From positions 1,503,190 through 1,567,189 of the forward strand of contig JAIUJO010000086.1 in the NCBI GenBank assembly GCA_023846275.1: a stretch of 64,000 nucleotides of DNA, in the 5' to 3' direction. Numbering within the stretch: the first letter of the stretch is position 1; the number at the start of each line of letters is the position of its first letter. This DNA comes from Vanilla planifolia (Eukaryota > Streptophyta > Magnoliopsida > Asparagales > Orchidaceae). The position numbers and the translations under genes were made by a program. Under the pieces are notes generated by a model. The model saw only the letters and a program-made list of their open reading frames with translations, ran no database searches and was not told the DNA's origin. Positions 52,371 to 64,000 of the stretch are shown one piece after another.

Positions 52371-55300
52371 CTTATAAACAGCTTCCCTACTAAGAATGAT
52401 CGTTGGATTTTGGATATATTCATCATCCTCATCACTTGAGGCTTCACTATCATCATCATCATCAACATGCTAATAACCAAGAAGGAAACATAGAGCTGAT
52501 ACCATGACCATGTGTTCAGCAAAAAGAAACAATAAAAAAGGAATAATAAGATATCTAATGGGACTTAACCAATTTCAAAGATAAGGAAAATATCAACCTT
52601 CAAGAACTTTGAAAGCATGCTTTGCAAATAGCATTAGTAGCTTGATCATCAAACCATAATTTTCAAACAAGAAATCATTCATCAGTTATTATAATCAACA
52701 AAATTAAGAAAAATAAGATAAATTTGAGTATATATGACATCACGCATCTATAGCAATGAGAAAAGAATATTGTGAAGCTTCTTATTTTTTTCTTCATTTC
52801 GATGTTTTTTTTTCATGCGTCGAATACTGTGCACAACATAGGAAAATGCAAGTTTTCAGTGGTTTCGATAACCAATGATCTGAAGGTCCATATATAATTC
52901 AAGAGGCACATCCAACTCAACAATCTGCCTATACAAATAAGCAAAACATAATTAAAAGCATGAACTTTCAAAACAAACAAGAAAAATCAATAACATGCTC
53001 AAGAACTTCAATTTTTATAGAATCATTGGAAAAACATACCTCTTGCAATACTAAATAATATTAAAGAAAAAATTCCATTTTAGTTATTTTAAGATCATTT
53101 GGTTTAAGCCCATAAACTTTCATAGCCTTCATCTAGGCATTTCAAGTTGGTAAAATATTTCACGTAAGCCATTTCTCTTAGCTTATAGTATACACTTAAA
53201 AACCCCACTTATCCATCTCTCCTTCCCAATTCTTTCAGTTTACCTTAGGCAACTCTATGATGTATCTTTCCATTTATCTCAGATGCCTCCCAACCATCTA
53301 CTTATATGACTTGTACCTCTCCATTGTCTTCATGGTAGCCAAATAATAGCAATGTATTTCCAAAATTGTTTTAAAGCTAATGCTTAGGACTTCTTATAAG
53401 CAATGTGATATATTGTCTAAATATACTAAAAGATTAACAAAGATGGTAATATCAACAATGAGTTAATTGAAAAGAAGTAAGGATTCATGCACCATCATGG
53501 ATTGATACGTATAAAGAAATAATTTCAAGAAACTAGAATTAAACCATAAATTTCACTAAGTTAATTAACATCATGATTCATAAGAAGATAAATGTTACTA
53601 TTGTTCAACAAACTAGGCACATTGTCAAAAAACAAAGGTATTACAAATTTTAGGATTCAAGCTTCAATACTCAAGTAAGAATTGAAATAGAAATGGGTTA
53701 GTACAATTTTGGATAAGTCTATAAACGATTATATAGCGAATGTTTGTTATGTGATTAAAGAGCTTAATGAAGAACATAAAATGATTATAACATTTTCTTA
53801 TCATTACTTCAAGGAAAAAAAAAACAATTTCTTAATTCTACAAGGGAATCATCATAAACACAAATTAATTATTATTATGATATTTCCCTCATATGCTCAA
53901 AAAAGCATTAGAAAAGGAGAAAAAGAAGCTAGCATTGTACATATTGATATTATGAAAAACATGTATAACAAAGCAATGATGACTGTATAAGGAGGCTCTA
54001 TATTGATAAGGCATTAGGAAAGAATAAAAATAAATTAAAATTTCATATATTAAAAATAATTTTGCATGCCTAAGGAGAAGATATTAAAAATTTCTTAATT
54101 ACAATTGAATTTCATTATGGTTATGTTTTAAGTCCTTGGATGTGTTCGTAAACTTAATTTCAAAATTGTTTTCTACCTATGCACTAAAAACATCAAAAAC
54201 ATTTTGAAAATTTCTAAGAACTCCCATTTTTGCACATAAAAAGATAATGCTTCATAAGTACTTTTGCACTCCTATCATAAAACTTTATAACAACATAAGC
54301 AATAAAAGACAGCTTTAATTTTACACTTATTATTGTTGCAATTGTATAATTCAAGCTAAACCATTATTATGCATTTTTCTAATAGTTTTATACCAATTGA
54401 TAAGACTAAGCAAAGAGATAAATCAAATTGAGACTAAGGAAACCGATAAAAAAACTATGTCTATGAACAATGACTCTAAAATTTAAATGGTATCGCATTT
54501 CTAGTTCTTATAATAAATATAAGAAATTTATATATAGACAAGTAATTCCAAAAACATATTGATTGTAATAGTTATCATAAAAAAAGGAACAATACCAAAT
54601 TTACTTATTTTGAGCCTAAACCTGAAAATGATAGAAAAATTAACAAAAAAATGTCACTAATATGATCCAAGCATAGAACAAATAAGACGAAAATAAAATA
54701 TACTTCTGAATGTTGTGTCATCAGAATATCACACTTGAGAATAAAAAAAAATTTATAAGATTGAATGGTATCAAATGTCAATCTATGAGTACAAACACAC
54801 AAATAGAATAATTGTTGTAGAGATAAAGCTTTTTATTTTGAAGAGTAACTTACTATAATGGAGAAAGTTGACATTCTAATAATTAAAGATAAGCCTAAAG
54901 AAAATCAATCTAGATGGTTTGGTTATATTAAGAAGTTTACTTTGTGATTATATAAGAGAACTAGATTGCTGAATCTTTTCATAAAATAGGAAAAAATATA
55001 GAACCAAAATATTAACTATTGACTATTTGAAATGGCTTTAACAACTTTGGATCTAGAAGAAAGGAAGTTAATGAAAAGAAACAATAACATCTTAGAATCA
55101 ATGTATCTGACCTCACTCGATTTGTTAAAGGACTGTTCTTGTAATTATAGTAACAGAATATGAATTTGGTGTTGGCAGCCTAAACCTTTTTAATATTAGA
55201 ATTTAGTAAAAGAAATATATAGCCTCACAAGAAATAGTTAAGATTCTTTATTTAAGAAATCATAGGAAAAAGTGCCTGTTTTGTTCTTTGCTGAAGGAAT

Positions 55301-55963
55301 TCAAATTTTTACCTTGATCAATAATTAAGAAGGCCTAATCAAGTCTAACAACTTATCAACAATTATAATCTTCTCTTAAAGCTCAACGAAGCAGAAGTTT
55401 CCCATTTTCTTCAACGCCCAGTTCAAAATATAACTTTAATCAGTACAAACTAAAGATATTTCCACCAATTACAATGTTGAACAGAAATATGTTGAATAAT
55501 GATGGCCCTCCAAATTGAAGTTTACTGAACACTATAATAGATTCGACTAAAAAATACAATAAAATAACGAATCTTCTCATTGACAAGGAGGATGATGGCT
55601 TGTGGTAGATTGGAACGAAGGGGGAAGACAGGAGGGACCGAACTTCGGATTGAAGGAGATGGTAGACAAATGAGGAAATTCAGCGAGGCATCGGGGATAG
55701 TATGGGGTCATGTGTGCCAAGAACATCGTGAGGTCAACAAGATCCTTCGTGACAACTCAATCCGACGATGAACTGAGCTCGGATTACTGAAGGAAGAGAT
55801 GTAGAGACGATTCGAAGTGGTCATAGATAAGGAGAAGCTCCACCTCATCTTCTTCTGGGACCAGCTTCTTCTTGGATTGAAGTAGAGGAAGGCTCTGCCT
55901 ACCGGATGCCTTTCCAGATGCAGAGAAGGAATCCAGTAAGAGGAGGTTCACCGTCGTTGCCAT
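52371..55963 (-). pseudogene. SDA1: SDA1 copy B, 5' exons: detail
   Basis: Exon 1 begins at ATG 55963 (MATTVNLLLLDSFSASGK), with SLPLLQSKKKL, IYDHFESSLHLFLQ then a TAA stop, a TGA before VVTKDLVDLTMFLAHM, and TPYYPRCLAEFPH. A frameshift follows that is also present in copy A, then a +2 insertion in a C-run unique to B (about 55620), and the donor GT has become AT. The second recognised exon has IVELDVPLELYMDLQIIG, a TGA where KK would lie, and a CAG-to-TAG change at its end with a lost donor. The third has lost about 65 bp relative to A, removing the RRSLVVLCDLHRRKV part, but keeps FDDQATNAICKACFQSS and the same TGA as A. The fourth (52469-52371) is open and acidic: DDDDDSEASSDEDE then PTIILSREAVYK. 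It is followed by GC rather than GT at the intron start (gcatgt). Confidence 0.85.
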
Positions 55964-56890
55964 TTCTACAGATCAATTAACAAATACCTATTGAATGGTA
56001 GCTCAGAAGAACCAAGCTAAGGAGCTCATGTGGTTTCAAGATGGCAAATTTTTAAATACAAAAGATAATTACTATATATGAATAATTTATTAAACAAAAG
56101 AAGGGAGTATTGTTTTGAATTGGATTGGCGACACTAGGATCGCTCTACGCGTTAGTACGGGATTAAAATTTTTAAAATATTTTAATAAAAATAAAATTAA
56201 TAATATATTAAATTAAAATATTGTGGTATTATTACTAAATTTCGAAAGAATAAAATTTTTTGTTATATTATTATTAAATTATCATCTATCAATAAGCACA
56301 CCTTTATTTATAATATTTATTACAATTTTAAGACGCACAAATGTACAACACAATTTTTGTTATCAATCTATAATATAATTATATGATAAATAATAGAGAT
56401 GTAAAGTTTGAGAACCTTTATTGATAATACCAACAGCTTGAGGTTGGACAATCAAGGCTTAATTGCCATCGCTTACAATGCTATCGTCCAAGGAGATAAT
56501 GCACATGATTCATCCCTCTCGTACCCATGTCTTCTAGTAATGTTAGCACCTAAGGAGGTAAGTGTAAAGTTTAACTATCCTTTTGACAATATCTTGTGTT
56601 GCCACATGCAACACAACCTCCTAGGAAATAAAAGAAGAAAGATAATCTTTCATCATTCTTTGTTGATGCACAAACTAAAATAGGACGTGACATTTAGCGT
56701 TTAATTGAAGGCAATAAATTTTCCTACTTGAAGAAAAAATATTTTTCTAAAGTGAAATAGAATTTTAGTTTATTCCACTAATTTTTCTCGTCCTTCTTTG
56801 TGATCCTCGACTTAGGAGACCCCAAGTTATTACTTATTTTTTTTATAATCGTACTCAATAAAAATCTTTACTAAGTTTTTGTTGATTCCA
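52500..56890. repeat. Segmental duplication, copy B (partner 22870-27392)
   Basis: Co-linear with copy A throughout. Differences include a deletion of about 65 bp in the third recognised SDA1 exon, about 60 bp missing near 56540 in the upstream region, and many substitutions. On its left it continues seamlessly into the remaining SDA1 exons. On its right it enters sequence unrelated to that beside copy A. Confidence 0.9.
55964..56890. other. Upstream region of SDA1 copy B
   Basis: Former promoter and 5' flank of the SDA1 relic, shared with copy A. It contains the GC-rich patch ggcgacactaggatcgctct (near 56125) and the ORF-like 56408-56683, which copy A does not keep open and which is therefore not a gene. 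No clear TATA box at a sensible distance was identified. Confidence 0.5.
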
Positions 56891-57939
56891 TGGAATCTAA
56901 ATTTCACATTAACATCTTTTAACATCATATTTAAGAAACTAGATAAGTAAGCTAAAATAGAGACTAAGAATCTATCATATTGTTTTTTGAAAGAGAATCT
57001 CTCAACACTTTTGGTTAAGAAGCAAGCAAAGTTACCTACATTTCCACCACATTAGTTTGTAATCTTTCTCCTTCATCCACCAATAATCATTTCCATTTAT
57101 TTTAATAACAAATAAAATATTTTACAAAATTTATTTCTTCTTATCCTTTAAAGGGGCATATAAGGTAATTTAATAACTCTAGCAAGGGACAACACAAAAT
57201 CACTCTCTTCTAATCAAGAGCCCCTTGAGGCTCTTAGTATCACTCTTTGACATAATCACTTTGCTTTCATTTTCACAAATCTTATACCTTATAATCTTTC
57301 ACACCATCATCTTATTGACACCACAACAATGATTTATGAATCAAAGCCTACCACCGCTCCCCTAGTTAAATTTTTTTTGCCCTTAACTTAATCTTAAATG
57401 TAACAACCATCAAATCTCTAACTATATTAAATAGAAAAATTTTATATTTAAGTCAAAAAGGTTATGACAAACTATTAGTAAAATTAATCAAATTAATTTC
57501 TTAAAATATATTATTTTTACATAAAAATAATAAAATATATTATTTTTATATTAAATTATTAAAATAATAGTAAAGTGCTCATAATATATCATAAGTTCAA
57601 ACTTATTAAAAAATAATATTATTTTAGTATATCAACAAATAGAACTCTTGAAGTTGAACTCAATGACATTGATTTTGTAATTTTTAAAGATCTAAAAAAT
57701 TTCTTTTAAATTATTTAAGATATATTTATAAATGTAATTATCAATTAGACATTTAAGATAGTTTTGATATTTTAAAAATTAGGATTTATTTCAAATCTAA
57801 ATAGAAGTTGATAAATTTATAAATATTAAAGTATAAAATGCATTGCATTAAATTTATAATTTTAGAAATTTTGGCTTAAATTATAACTAATTAGTGAATA
57901 ATATATTTATAAATATATAATTATTAGATTTTGATGTGG
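56891..57939. other. No gene seen; possible LTR start at about 57399
   Basis: AT-rich spacer. tgtaacaaccatcaaatctc near 57399 looks like the 5' end of many plant Gypsy LTRs, but no opposite end, primer-binding site or second copy was seen, so it is not called as an element. Confidence 0.35.
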
Positions 57940-58330
57940 TAAATATGTAATTTCTTGATATCGTTATGGAAAAATATTAAACTAGATGATATATTTGTAA
58001 AGAATATAAGATTTAGGTGTTTTATAAAGATGCCATATTGAAATCCATGGGAATAAGGTTTTCAAATTCTCAACAGTCATGGTAACGATATGATAAAATA
58101 TGATTTTAAGTGCCCTCACTTTCCAAGCTTAATTCAATAGTGAGCATTAAGGACTTCAGGTCATCACGACCTTGTTGTCTCGGCTTATAAACAGGTCTAG
58201 TAGCCCCAATAGAGGGTAAGTTCAAGTGAACTTATGTGCTCCAATGAGCTTTTTCATATAAGAAAATTGAGAACCAGAGTTGTGCCATTAGAGGAGAGTT
58301 GCAAAGGTTAAATCATCAATGATGTAAGTT
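57940..58330 (+). repeat. Orphan copy of the DUF4220 promoter block
   Basis: Aligns with 39760-40115: ctcaacagtcatggtaacga, tgccctcactttccaagctt, ggtcatcacgaccttgttgt, ctcggcttataaacaggtct and caatgagctttttcatataa all recur in order. The TATA box is changed to TATAAACA (58186-58193). About 40 bp (gagggtaagttcaagtgaac and onward) is present only here. No DUF4220 reading frame follows, so the promoter region was copied without its gene, or the gene has since been lost. Confidence 0.75.
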
Positions 58331-59564
58331 CTGTATTTTCCTATTATGTTACTATGATTAATTCATTGAAGAAATAGGAATTGTTGTATCACAAGATACG
58401 ATAAGCTTACGATAGAGCTATGAGAACGTTGTCAAAAATAATTGTATTTGTCATTTTTCTAAACCACACTAATACTAAGAGCATAACTATTGTTGCATAG
58501 ATGAATCACCATACAAAATAATAAAACATCATATTTTATGATCTATTTCATTTGAAAGAGAATTGATAAGTCTAAATAGGTAGATTAGTACAATGTTTGT
58601 GATCGTAAGGTGCAATTTCAAGTTATATAACTTTAACAAAGTTGAATCATATAATATGATGCATTTATCAAATTAGTATGAAAAGTAGATGATGTTTGCA
58701 GAGAGAAATAAAACCATTTAGTAAAAAAGGATTAATCAATTAATACAATCATTAAAGTAGTCTCCATATCATATAGTGCGATTATATGGATCATAGTATA
58801 ACATAAAAAAAATATTAAAATATAAGAAGTCGATTTATAACATATAATAAAATATTATTATCATAGAGTGTGATAGTTTTATTGGATTTGTAGATTCGAA
58901 TAAACTAATATATTAGGTAATAAGGAATAAAGTGGATCGTGTAATACAACAATGATACCATATATGTACGATATAACATAGACTACTTAATTCTAGATAA
59001 TTATATGATACAATTTAAAGAATTGTTAAAACATGATATAAGTAACAACTTAATGATAAAAAGTGAATTTACATGATTTTAATTTCTTATTATTAGGATA
59101 TATGTTGACCCTTACATAAATATAATATTTTAAAAAATTAAAATAAATTAAAATTCAAAAGAGAAGATAACTATCATATTTAGATAGAAAAATTGGTTAA
59201 CATGTTATGTAACATGATAGTATTATTTTAGTAATGTTTTTTTAATATATTTTTTTATAATTTTTTTAATAAATAAAAATTTTAAAATATAAATAAATTT
59301 ATAATTTGTGATCTAACATAATATTATTTTATTTTGTTTCTTTAAAATTATATTTCTTATGATGGAAAATACATATATATTATGTTTAGTATGATATTAA
59401 TGATTTTTTATATTACTTGGTACATGACTTTATTAATTACATGATTTACATTATTTTGTTCATGTATTTGTTACGTGGCACCATAAAAAAATTAAAAGCA
59501 TTATTAAATAAAAACACTTAAAATATAAATAATGTATTTTAGCTTCGATAATAATAAATAGGCT

Positions 59565-59568
<4 letters not shown>
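58331..59568. other. No gene seen
   Basis: Very AT-rich sequence with frequent stops in all frames; no element recognised. Confidence 0.5.

Positions 59569-59647
<79 letters not shown>
59569..59647. repeat. (TA)n microsatellite, about 79 bp
   Basis: Uninterrupted alternation of T and A, preceded by ggctgaca and followed by tcaatagttttg. The tyrosine-isoleucine ORF on the minus strand (59460-59681) is only a translation of it. Confidence 0.95.
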
Positions 59648-59649
<2 letters not shown>

Positions 59650-61554
59650 ATAGTTTTGATTAACATATCATACGATATCATATAGCTGAAAAAAAAAAAA
59701 TAGCTTTTTAAAGATGTTGCCCTTAATGTTATGCATAGGAGATGTTATTGTATCGCTCTTCAAATTAGACATTTTTTAGTGTGTGTTATGATATTGATGA
59801 CACTAAACCCAATAGATGTCATTATAAAGTGTTGATCTTCACATTAAATGTATACCTAGTGTATGTGTTATGATGTCTATTTATAATGGATGATACTAAT
59901 CCAACAAAATTTTATCATAAGAGATAGCTACCATACTTACCAAAGGGCACTAAACCTAAGGAGTTATAGTAGAGTATCAAGATTTGGATTAGAAATCTAT
60001 TAATATTATTTAGATACATTAAATAAATTATGATTAAAGGCTATATATTGATATAATTATTGGATCTGATGAGAATAATGATTTAAAGAATACTAAACTT
60101 GATGATTTATAAAATATTAAAAATTAGAAAGAATAGAAAAACTTGTATTTATATTTTATGTTGTTTACTTATAGTATGCATGACATTTAGTATGATTTCA
60201 AACTTACAAAAGTGGTTTATTATCATGGTTATGATATGGATTTTATTTTATTCAACATATTTGTTTTTTTAGCATTCCTTTATGTTTAATTTTCTTATTG
60301 GATTTATCTTTTGAAATAATTAAATATCATTTGTGCTTACATCATAGATCATGCATCCATTAAATTGAGATTTAGGGATTTGACACAAATAGAGAAGACC
60401 ACACTCTTAAGATTTTAGAGTGAGCTATACATGGTATAGATTGGGTAATTGAAAGTAAAATAAAACATCAATTTGAACTTTATATATATTGTTATACAAG
60501 TTATATCAACAATATATTATGATGATAATTTATTTGCATTATTTTATTTTAGTTAGTACTAAGGATTTTGTGATATTGACATGCCTCTACATAGAATTTA
60601 CTTTCCTCACTCAATATTTTATATGCACAAAAAACATGATTTTTTATTTAATTAAGTGGTTAGGTTGGTACCTAACATTAAGACAATACTAACTCTACTT
60701 TATTGAGGATACCTTTCTCACTTAGATAAAAAATCCAACCAATTATAGGCATACGAGTATAATCTACACATTTTTTATGGGATTTCTCCTAATAAGAAGT
60801 AGATCTTATCAACTCCAATTACTTAACTTTTATTTTTATTTTGTTAACTCAAACCTGTGTATTTTTCTAAAGAAGTTCAAGATTATTAATTCTTTACAAG
60901 TCATTTCAAGACATATAAATGCAAGTTTTTTCACTTTTTTATAAGATGTAACTTCCAAATGATTAGAGAAGTAGCCTCCAATATCAAATTTCTTTCTTAA
61001 GTAATACAAGAGCATATTTTCTATCTTCTTTGCCAGTTGCATTAAACCTAAGTAGTTCTTTGAATCATCATTAATCTAAGATAACATTAATTTGAGCCCC
61101 TTCAACCCTTTCTCTAATTCTTCAATGATGTTTTTAAGGAAGCAAATTAAGAAAATTCTTGCATTACACAAGTGAGAAATCTTTAACATGGATTCTCTAT
61201 TGTCCTCACAAGAATCTTTAGAAGAATTTTGTGGCTGATTAATGAGAAAAAATTCTCCTTTGCACTTATTGGGAAGCCAAAAGGAAAAGCCTATTTGCGT
61301 TAAAAGTGTCTCATCCAATGGCAAAAAAGACAAAGACTTGATAACAACTTTCCTCAAAAATCTTATCGATGTGACCACCACCCTCAAAGCTACTAAGCTC
61401 AACACGTTGACACCTCTAAATGCACCACTTTAAGAATTATTGGCACAATAAAGAGAAATGGCAAATGCCTAAAGTTGAGGTAACTCTTAATGTACAAGTG
61501 AGGCAAAATAAAGTTATGTAAATTCCATGTTGAAAAGAAAATTGTTGATAATTT
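59648..61554. other. No confident gene; unrecognised minus-strand ORFs at 61405-60836
   Basis: Most of this interval is featureless AT-rich DNA. On the minus strand, 61405-61076 and 61042-60836 are open for 109 and 68 codons and are separated by a single short closed stretch, so they may be one relic. The first ends with NIIEELEKGLKGLKLMLS, which faintly recalls a leucine-rich repeat, as found in plant resistance genes. There is no P-loop or other hallmark, so no family is assigned. Confidence 0.3.
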
Positions 61555-62020
61555 GCTATAATTTGCTTTATTATATATTTACTTAATATTAGAAGAATAC
61601 TTCATTATTATTTGTGATTATTTATGTTGATAATTTGTTATAATTTGAAACAAGGGGACTGGGATGAAACAAATGTGGTTGTACTCATCTCCATGAGCTT
61701 TATCTTTTTAAATATTATTTTTTATAATTTTAAATATTATTTTCTAAGGGTTTGGCATGCTCTTAGACACATTTTCATTCATACCTAATTTGATGATTTA
61801 GGATGTTACACTCATTTTTCTTAGTGCCTTGGAATGCAACTTTCATATATAATTTATCTTATTTCTTTGAATTTTTTAATTGGTTTGGATATATTACTAC
61901 GTAAATTTTTATTGCTTTGCCTGTGATTTTTGAATCACTTTAATCTAGTTATATTAAATCGACTGAATTTACCTCGCTTATGCTTTAATAAATATTTACA
62001 CAATTTTTAAATAATAATCT
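61555..62020 (+). repeat. Isolated satellite unit (same family as 1-18388)
   Basis: About 1.2 units: tattatatatttacttaata, gatgaaacaaatgtggttgt, ctccatgagctttatctttt, cctaatttgatgatttagga then tgttacactca, and ccttggaatgcaactttcat. Orientation is the same as the main arrays, about 30 kb away from them. Confidence 0.8.
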
Positions 62021-63798
62021 TTTTGTATACATTTATATATAAAGGACTATTTTAATATTAAAACATATTCAAATGATAACATGCTATGCAATGCTCTTAT
62101 CATGATGTCATTACATAATAATAGATTGGACTTTAATAAAGCAACTCTCTTATATCATAATTAATTAGTTAATGATCTAATGGTTTTGAGATATCGTTTC
62201 CATGGACACTCCTTTTCCTTTATCTTCTCTTCTCATTCTTTTATACAATTCGTTTTATATTTTGTCGTCACTACCTCTTTTTTTAAAAAAGCACTTACAA
62301 AAACTATTTCAAATAATCTTTAAACAAGATTGTATACTTTAACATTTTTAGCTTCTTAACATATGGCATGGTCTCTATATTAAATCGTATGATCCATGGC
62401 ATACATAGGCCAAATTATCGATTATATGGGAAATCTCCATTAGACCTTCTTCTAAACCCATCATATTCATTTGATCATCTCATCATACTTGTATGATGTG
62501 AACCATCACTTGTCAAACAAAAGATTAAATAAGAAAATTGTTGTTATGTCTTTCCTAAATCAATTGTATTTGTCTAGTTAATTTAGTGCACTAGAACAAT
62601 GATAAACTAACTGAACCATTTATACAAAGCCAAAGCCCCATCACTGGTCATGTTTTATAGATTGTACCAAATGATTTGGTTGATTGTTTGGTTGAATCAT
62701 AACAACTAAAAAAACAAACTCAACCATAAATCCACCAAAATCACGCAAGATCCATTTCCAAAACACCCCAAATAACAAATATATGATTTATGAAGATGAA
62801 CTAAATTAGGAACTTACCTTAAGATGTGATTCCAGTAAAGTGGGTTCAAAAATTTTGTTTCTTCATTTTGCTTTTTTCTTTTTCTCTATATTTTCTTTGA
62901 ATTCCTACAAGGTCTCAAGCAAAATCTCCTTCAACACTCTCCCTAAGCTCTTTCTCTTCATGCTTCATTTATGCACTACTGAACTTTGCTAAAATGCTCA
63001 AGACTACAAAGCACGTCCTATTATTTAATAAAACGATTATTTTATTATTTAATCTAAATTTCTTGTATTTTTATTTTTTTAAAATTTTAAATATTTATAC
63101 AAACTATAAATAGTTTTTGAAAAATATAAACCATATACATATAGATTTCTCAAATTGAAACCTTCATGATAATATACTCAAATTTTGTATTCTATCATTA
63201 CTATCTTTACATGGTTTTCAAAAAGCTTATTAATCAATAAATTCTAAAGTTTCAAATATGACATACATAAACTAAATAATTTAAACTTATTTAGAAGGAA
63301 TTTTTAAGTTAATAAAAAAGACTATTACATATGCACTTTGGTATCAAAAAGAGAGATTGTATAAGCTTTGGTCATAACTCCTAATCATTTGTAGAGAAGA
63401 AAAGAAAATGAATTAAAGGATCACTTTGGGAAAAATCTAATTAAAAGAAACAAGTTAAGTTTTCCCCATGATTTACAACTGATTTTGAAGAGATCTAGTT
63501 AAGATCTAAGCTGAAACTATAAGTATTTTCATGCAAGCTATAAATGTTTCCTTTTTTCTTGCTATGGAGTCATGTATGAAGGATTTGTAAAGAGAACTAT
63601 GCCTTATATGCATGAAATCATAACAGTACAAGGGAATTTGGCGATTTAAAGAAAATACAAGAAATAAACAAAGTATTCGTTATACATTCAATGGAACCAT
63701 CAAATAAACCAACAAATGATTGAAAGATCTAATGAAAAATATCAAACACTCTAATAATTTTTCAACATTTGTGTTCTAAGTTTTATCTAATGCACGAT
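62021..63798. other. No gene seen
   Basis: AT-rich DNA with a pyrimidine-rich stretch at about 62850-62960. Its layout (aagtgggttcaaaaattttg then long T/C runs) is seen in some plant LTRs, but nothing more supports an element. Confidence 0.4.
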
Positions 63799-63878
63799 AG
63801 ACAATCCAATAATCTTTCAATGAGCATTTAATGATCTTAGACAATCCAATAATCTTTCAATGAACATTTAATGACCTT
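63799..63878 (+). repeat. Two-copy tandem duplication, period 40 bp
   Basis: agacaatccaataatctttc followed by aatgagcatttaatgatctt is repeated immediately as the same sequence with two substitutions. It is very recent and has no coding context. Confidence 0.9.
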
Positions 63879-64000
63879 ACATGCAGATTGAATAGTATGA
63901 CTAGGACATATGAGGAATTACCACAAGTCAAATAGAGAAGTTGGACAAACCTATCATCCATTAGACATACATTGAACAATTAAATGAATTAAATCAAATG

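Larger units (their letters stand above)
44112..55963 (-). pseudogene. SDA1: SDA1 homolog pseudogene, copy B (near full length, about 13 exons)
   Basis: This is a relic of the SDA1/SDAD1 gene, whose product acts in the nucleolus in 60S pre-ribosome maturation and export. Exons on the minus strand, high to low: 55963-55573, 52924-52748, about 52660-52598, 52469-52371, 51068-50919, 50833-50777, about 49620-49581, 49495-49442, 46540-46439, 46324-45671, 45432-45297, 44544-44437, 44300-44112. Most are joined by good GT...AG sites in the right phase, and the residue order follows the SDA1 family from the N-terminus to the basic C-terminal tail. Stops, frameshifts, lost donors and one missing segment make it non-functional. 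Retained introns show that it was never a processed copy. The part from 52500 upward is the segment also present as copy A. Family assignment is from motif recall. Confidence 0.9.

Noticed and set aside
56408..56683. 91-codon ORF upstream of SDA1 copy B
   Set aside because: The aligned region of copy A is interrupted and has a different length, so the frame is not conserved.
59460..59681. Minus-strand ORF rich in alternating Y and I
   Set aside because: It is produced by the TA microsatellite.
61076..61405. Calling the minus-strand ORF a resistance (NB-LRR) gene fragment
   Set aside because: One weak leucine-rich stretch is not enough; no P-loop, GLPL or MHD motif was seen.
1..64000. CRISPR array, bacterial operon or phage-like system
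   Set aside because: The regular repeats are long satellite units without spacers, and coding relics have introns and plant retrotransposon domains; nothing prokaryotic is present.
1..64000. tRNA, rRNA or other structured RNA genes
   Set aside because: No A/B-box pair with a clover-leaf layout and no rRNA-like sequence was noticed. A covariance-model scan was not possible here.

Overview
The window is nuclear DNA from a flowering plant. It is extremely AT-rich, with no bacterial-style operons and no organellar genes. It contains a multi-exon eukaryotic gene remnant, Copia and Gypsy retrotransposon debris, a long degenerate satellite and segmental duplications. A DUF4220/DUF594 membrane-protein relic, from a family most expanded in monocots, points towards a monocot. 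That is an inference, and no species can be named. The setting looks like gene-poor, probably pericentromeric or otherwise heterochromatic DNA. I see no intact protein-coding gene: every recognisable gene carries stops, frameshifts or missing parts.

Layout: (1) 1 to about 18.39 kb is a head-to-tail array of strongly diverged tandem units of roughly 400 bp. It holds a duplicated higher-order block (about 5.1 kb offset) and two inverted partial units. (2) 18.4-22.87 kb holds a small minisatellite and a decayed Ty3/Gypsy integrase. (3) 22.87-27.39 kb is segmental-duplication copy A, carrying the first three recognised exons and the upstream region of a gene for SDA1, a ribosome-biogenesis protein, on the minus strand. 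(4) 27.4-32.05 kb is more of the same satellite. (5) 32.1-39.4 kb is Copia material: an LTR tail, then an unusual rearranged element in which one 1.9 kb LTR lies between the pol end and the gag start, the whole flanked by direct repeats of about 480 bp. (6) 39.76-42.62 kb is a promoter-like block with a TATA box, followed by a DUF4220/DUF594 pseudogene on the plus strand. (7) 42.6-44.1 kb holds a decayed Copia integrase. (8) 44.11-55.96 kb is a nearly complete SDA1 pseudogene on the minus strand with exon-intron structure preserved; its 5' part is duplication copy B (52.50-56.89 kb). (9) 57.94-58.33 kb is an orphan copy of the DUF4220 promoter block. (10) 58.3-64 kb is largely featureless, with a TA microsatellite, one stray satellite unit and a 40 bp tandem duplication.

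Nothing here forms a working pathway. The interest lies in the history of the locus: DNA-level duplication of an SDA1 relic into a satellite, duplication of a promoter without its gene, a satellite with a shared inverted unit, and a Copia arrangement that fits homologous integration of a one-LTR circle or tandem elements trimmed at the same point. Identities were judged by eye; alignments and database searches would be needed to quantify them.
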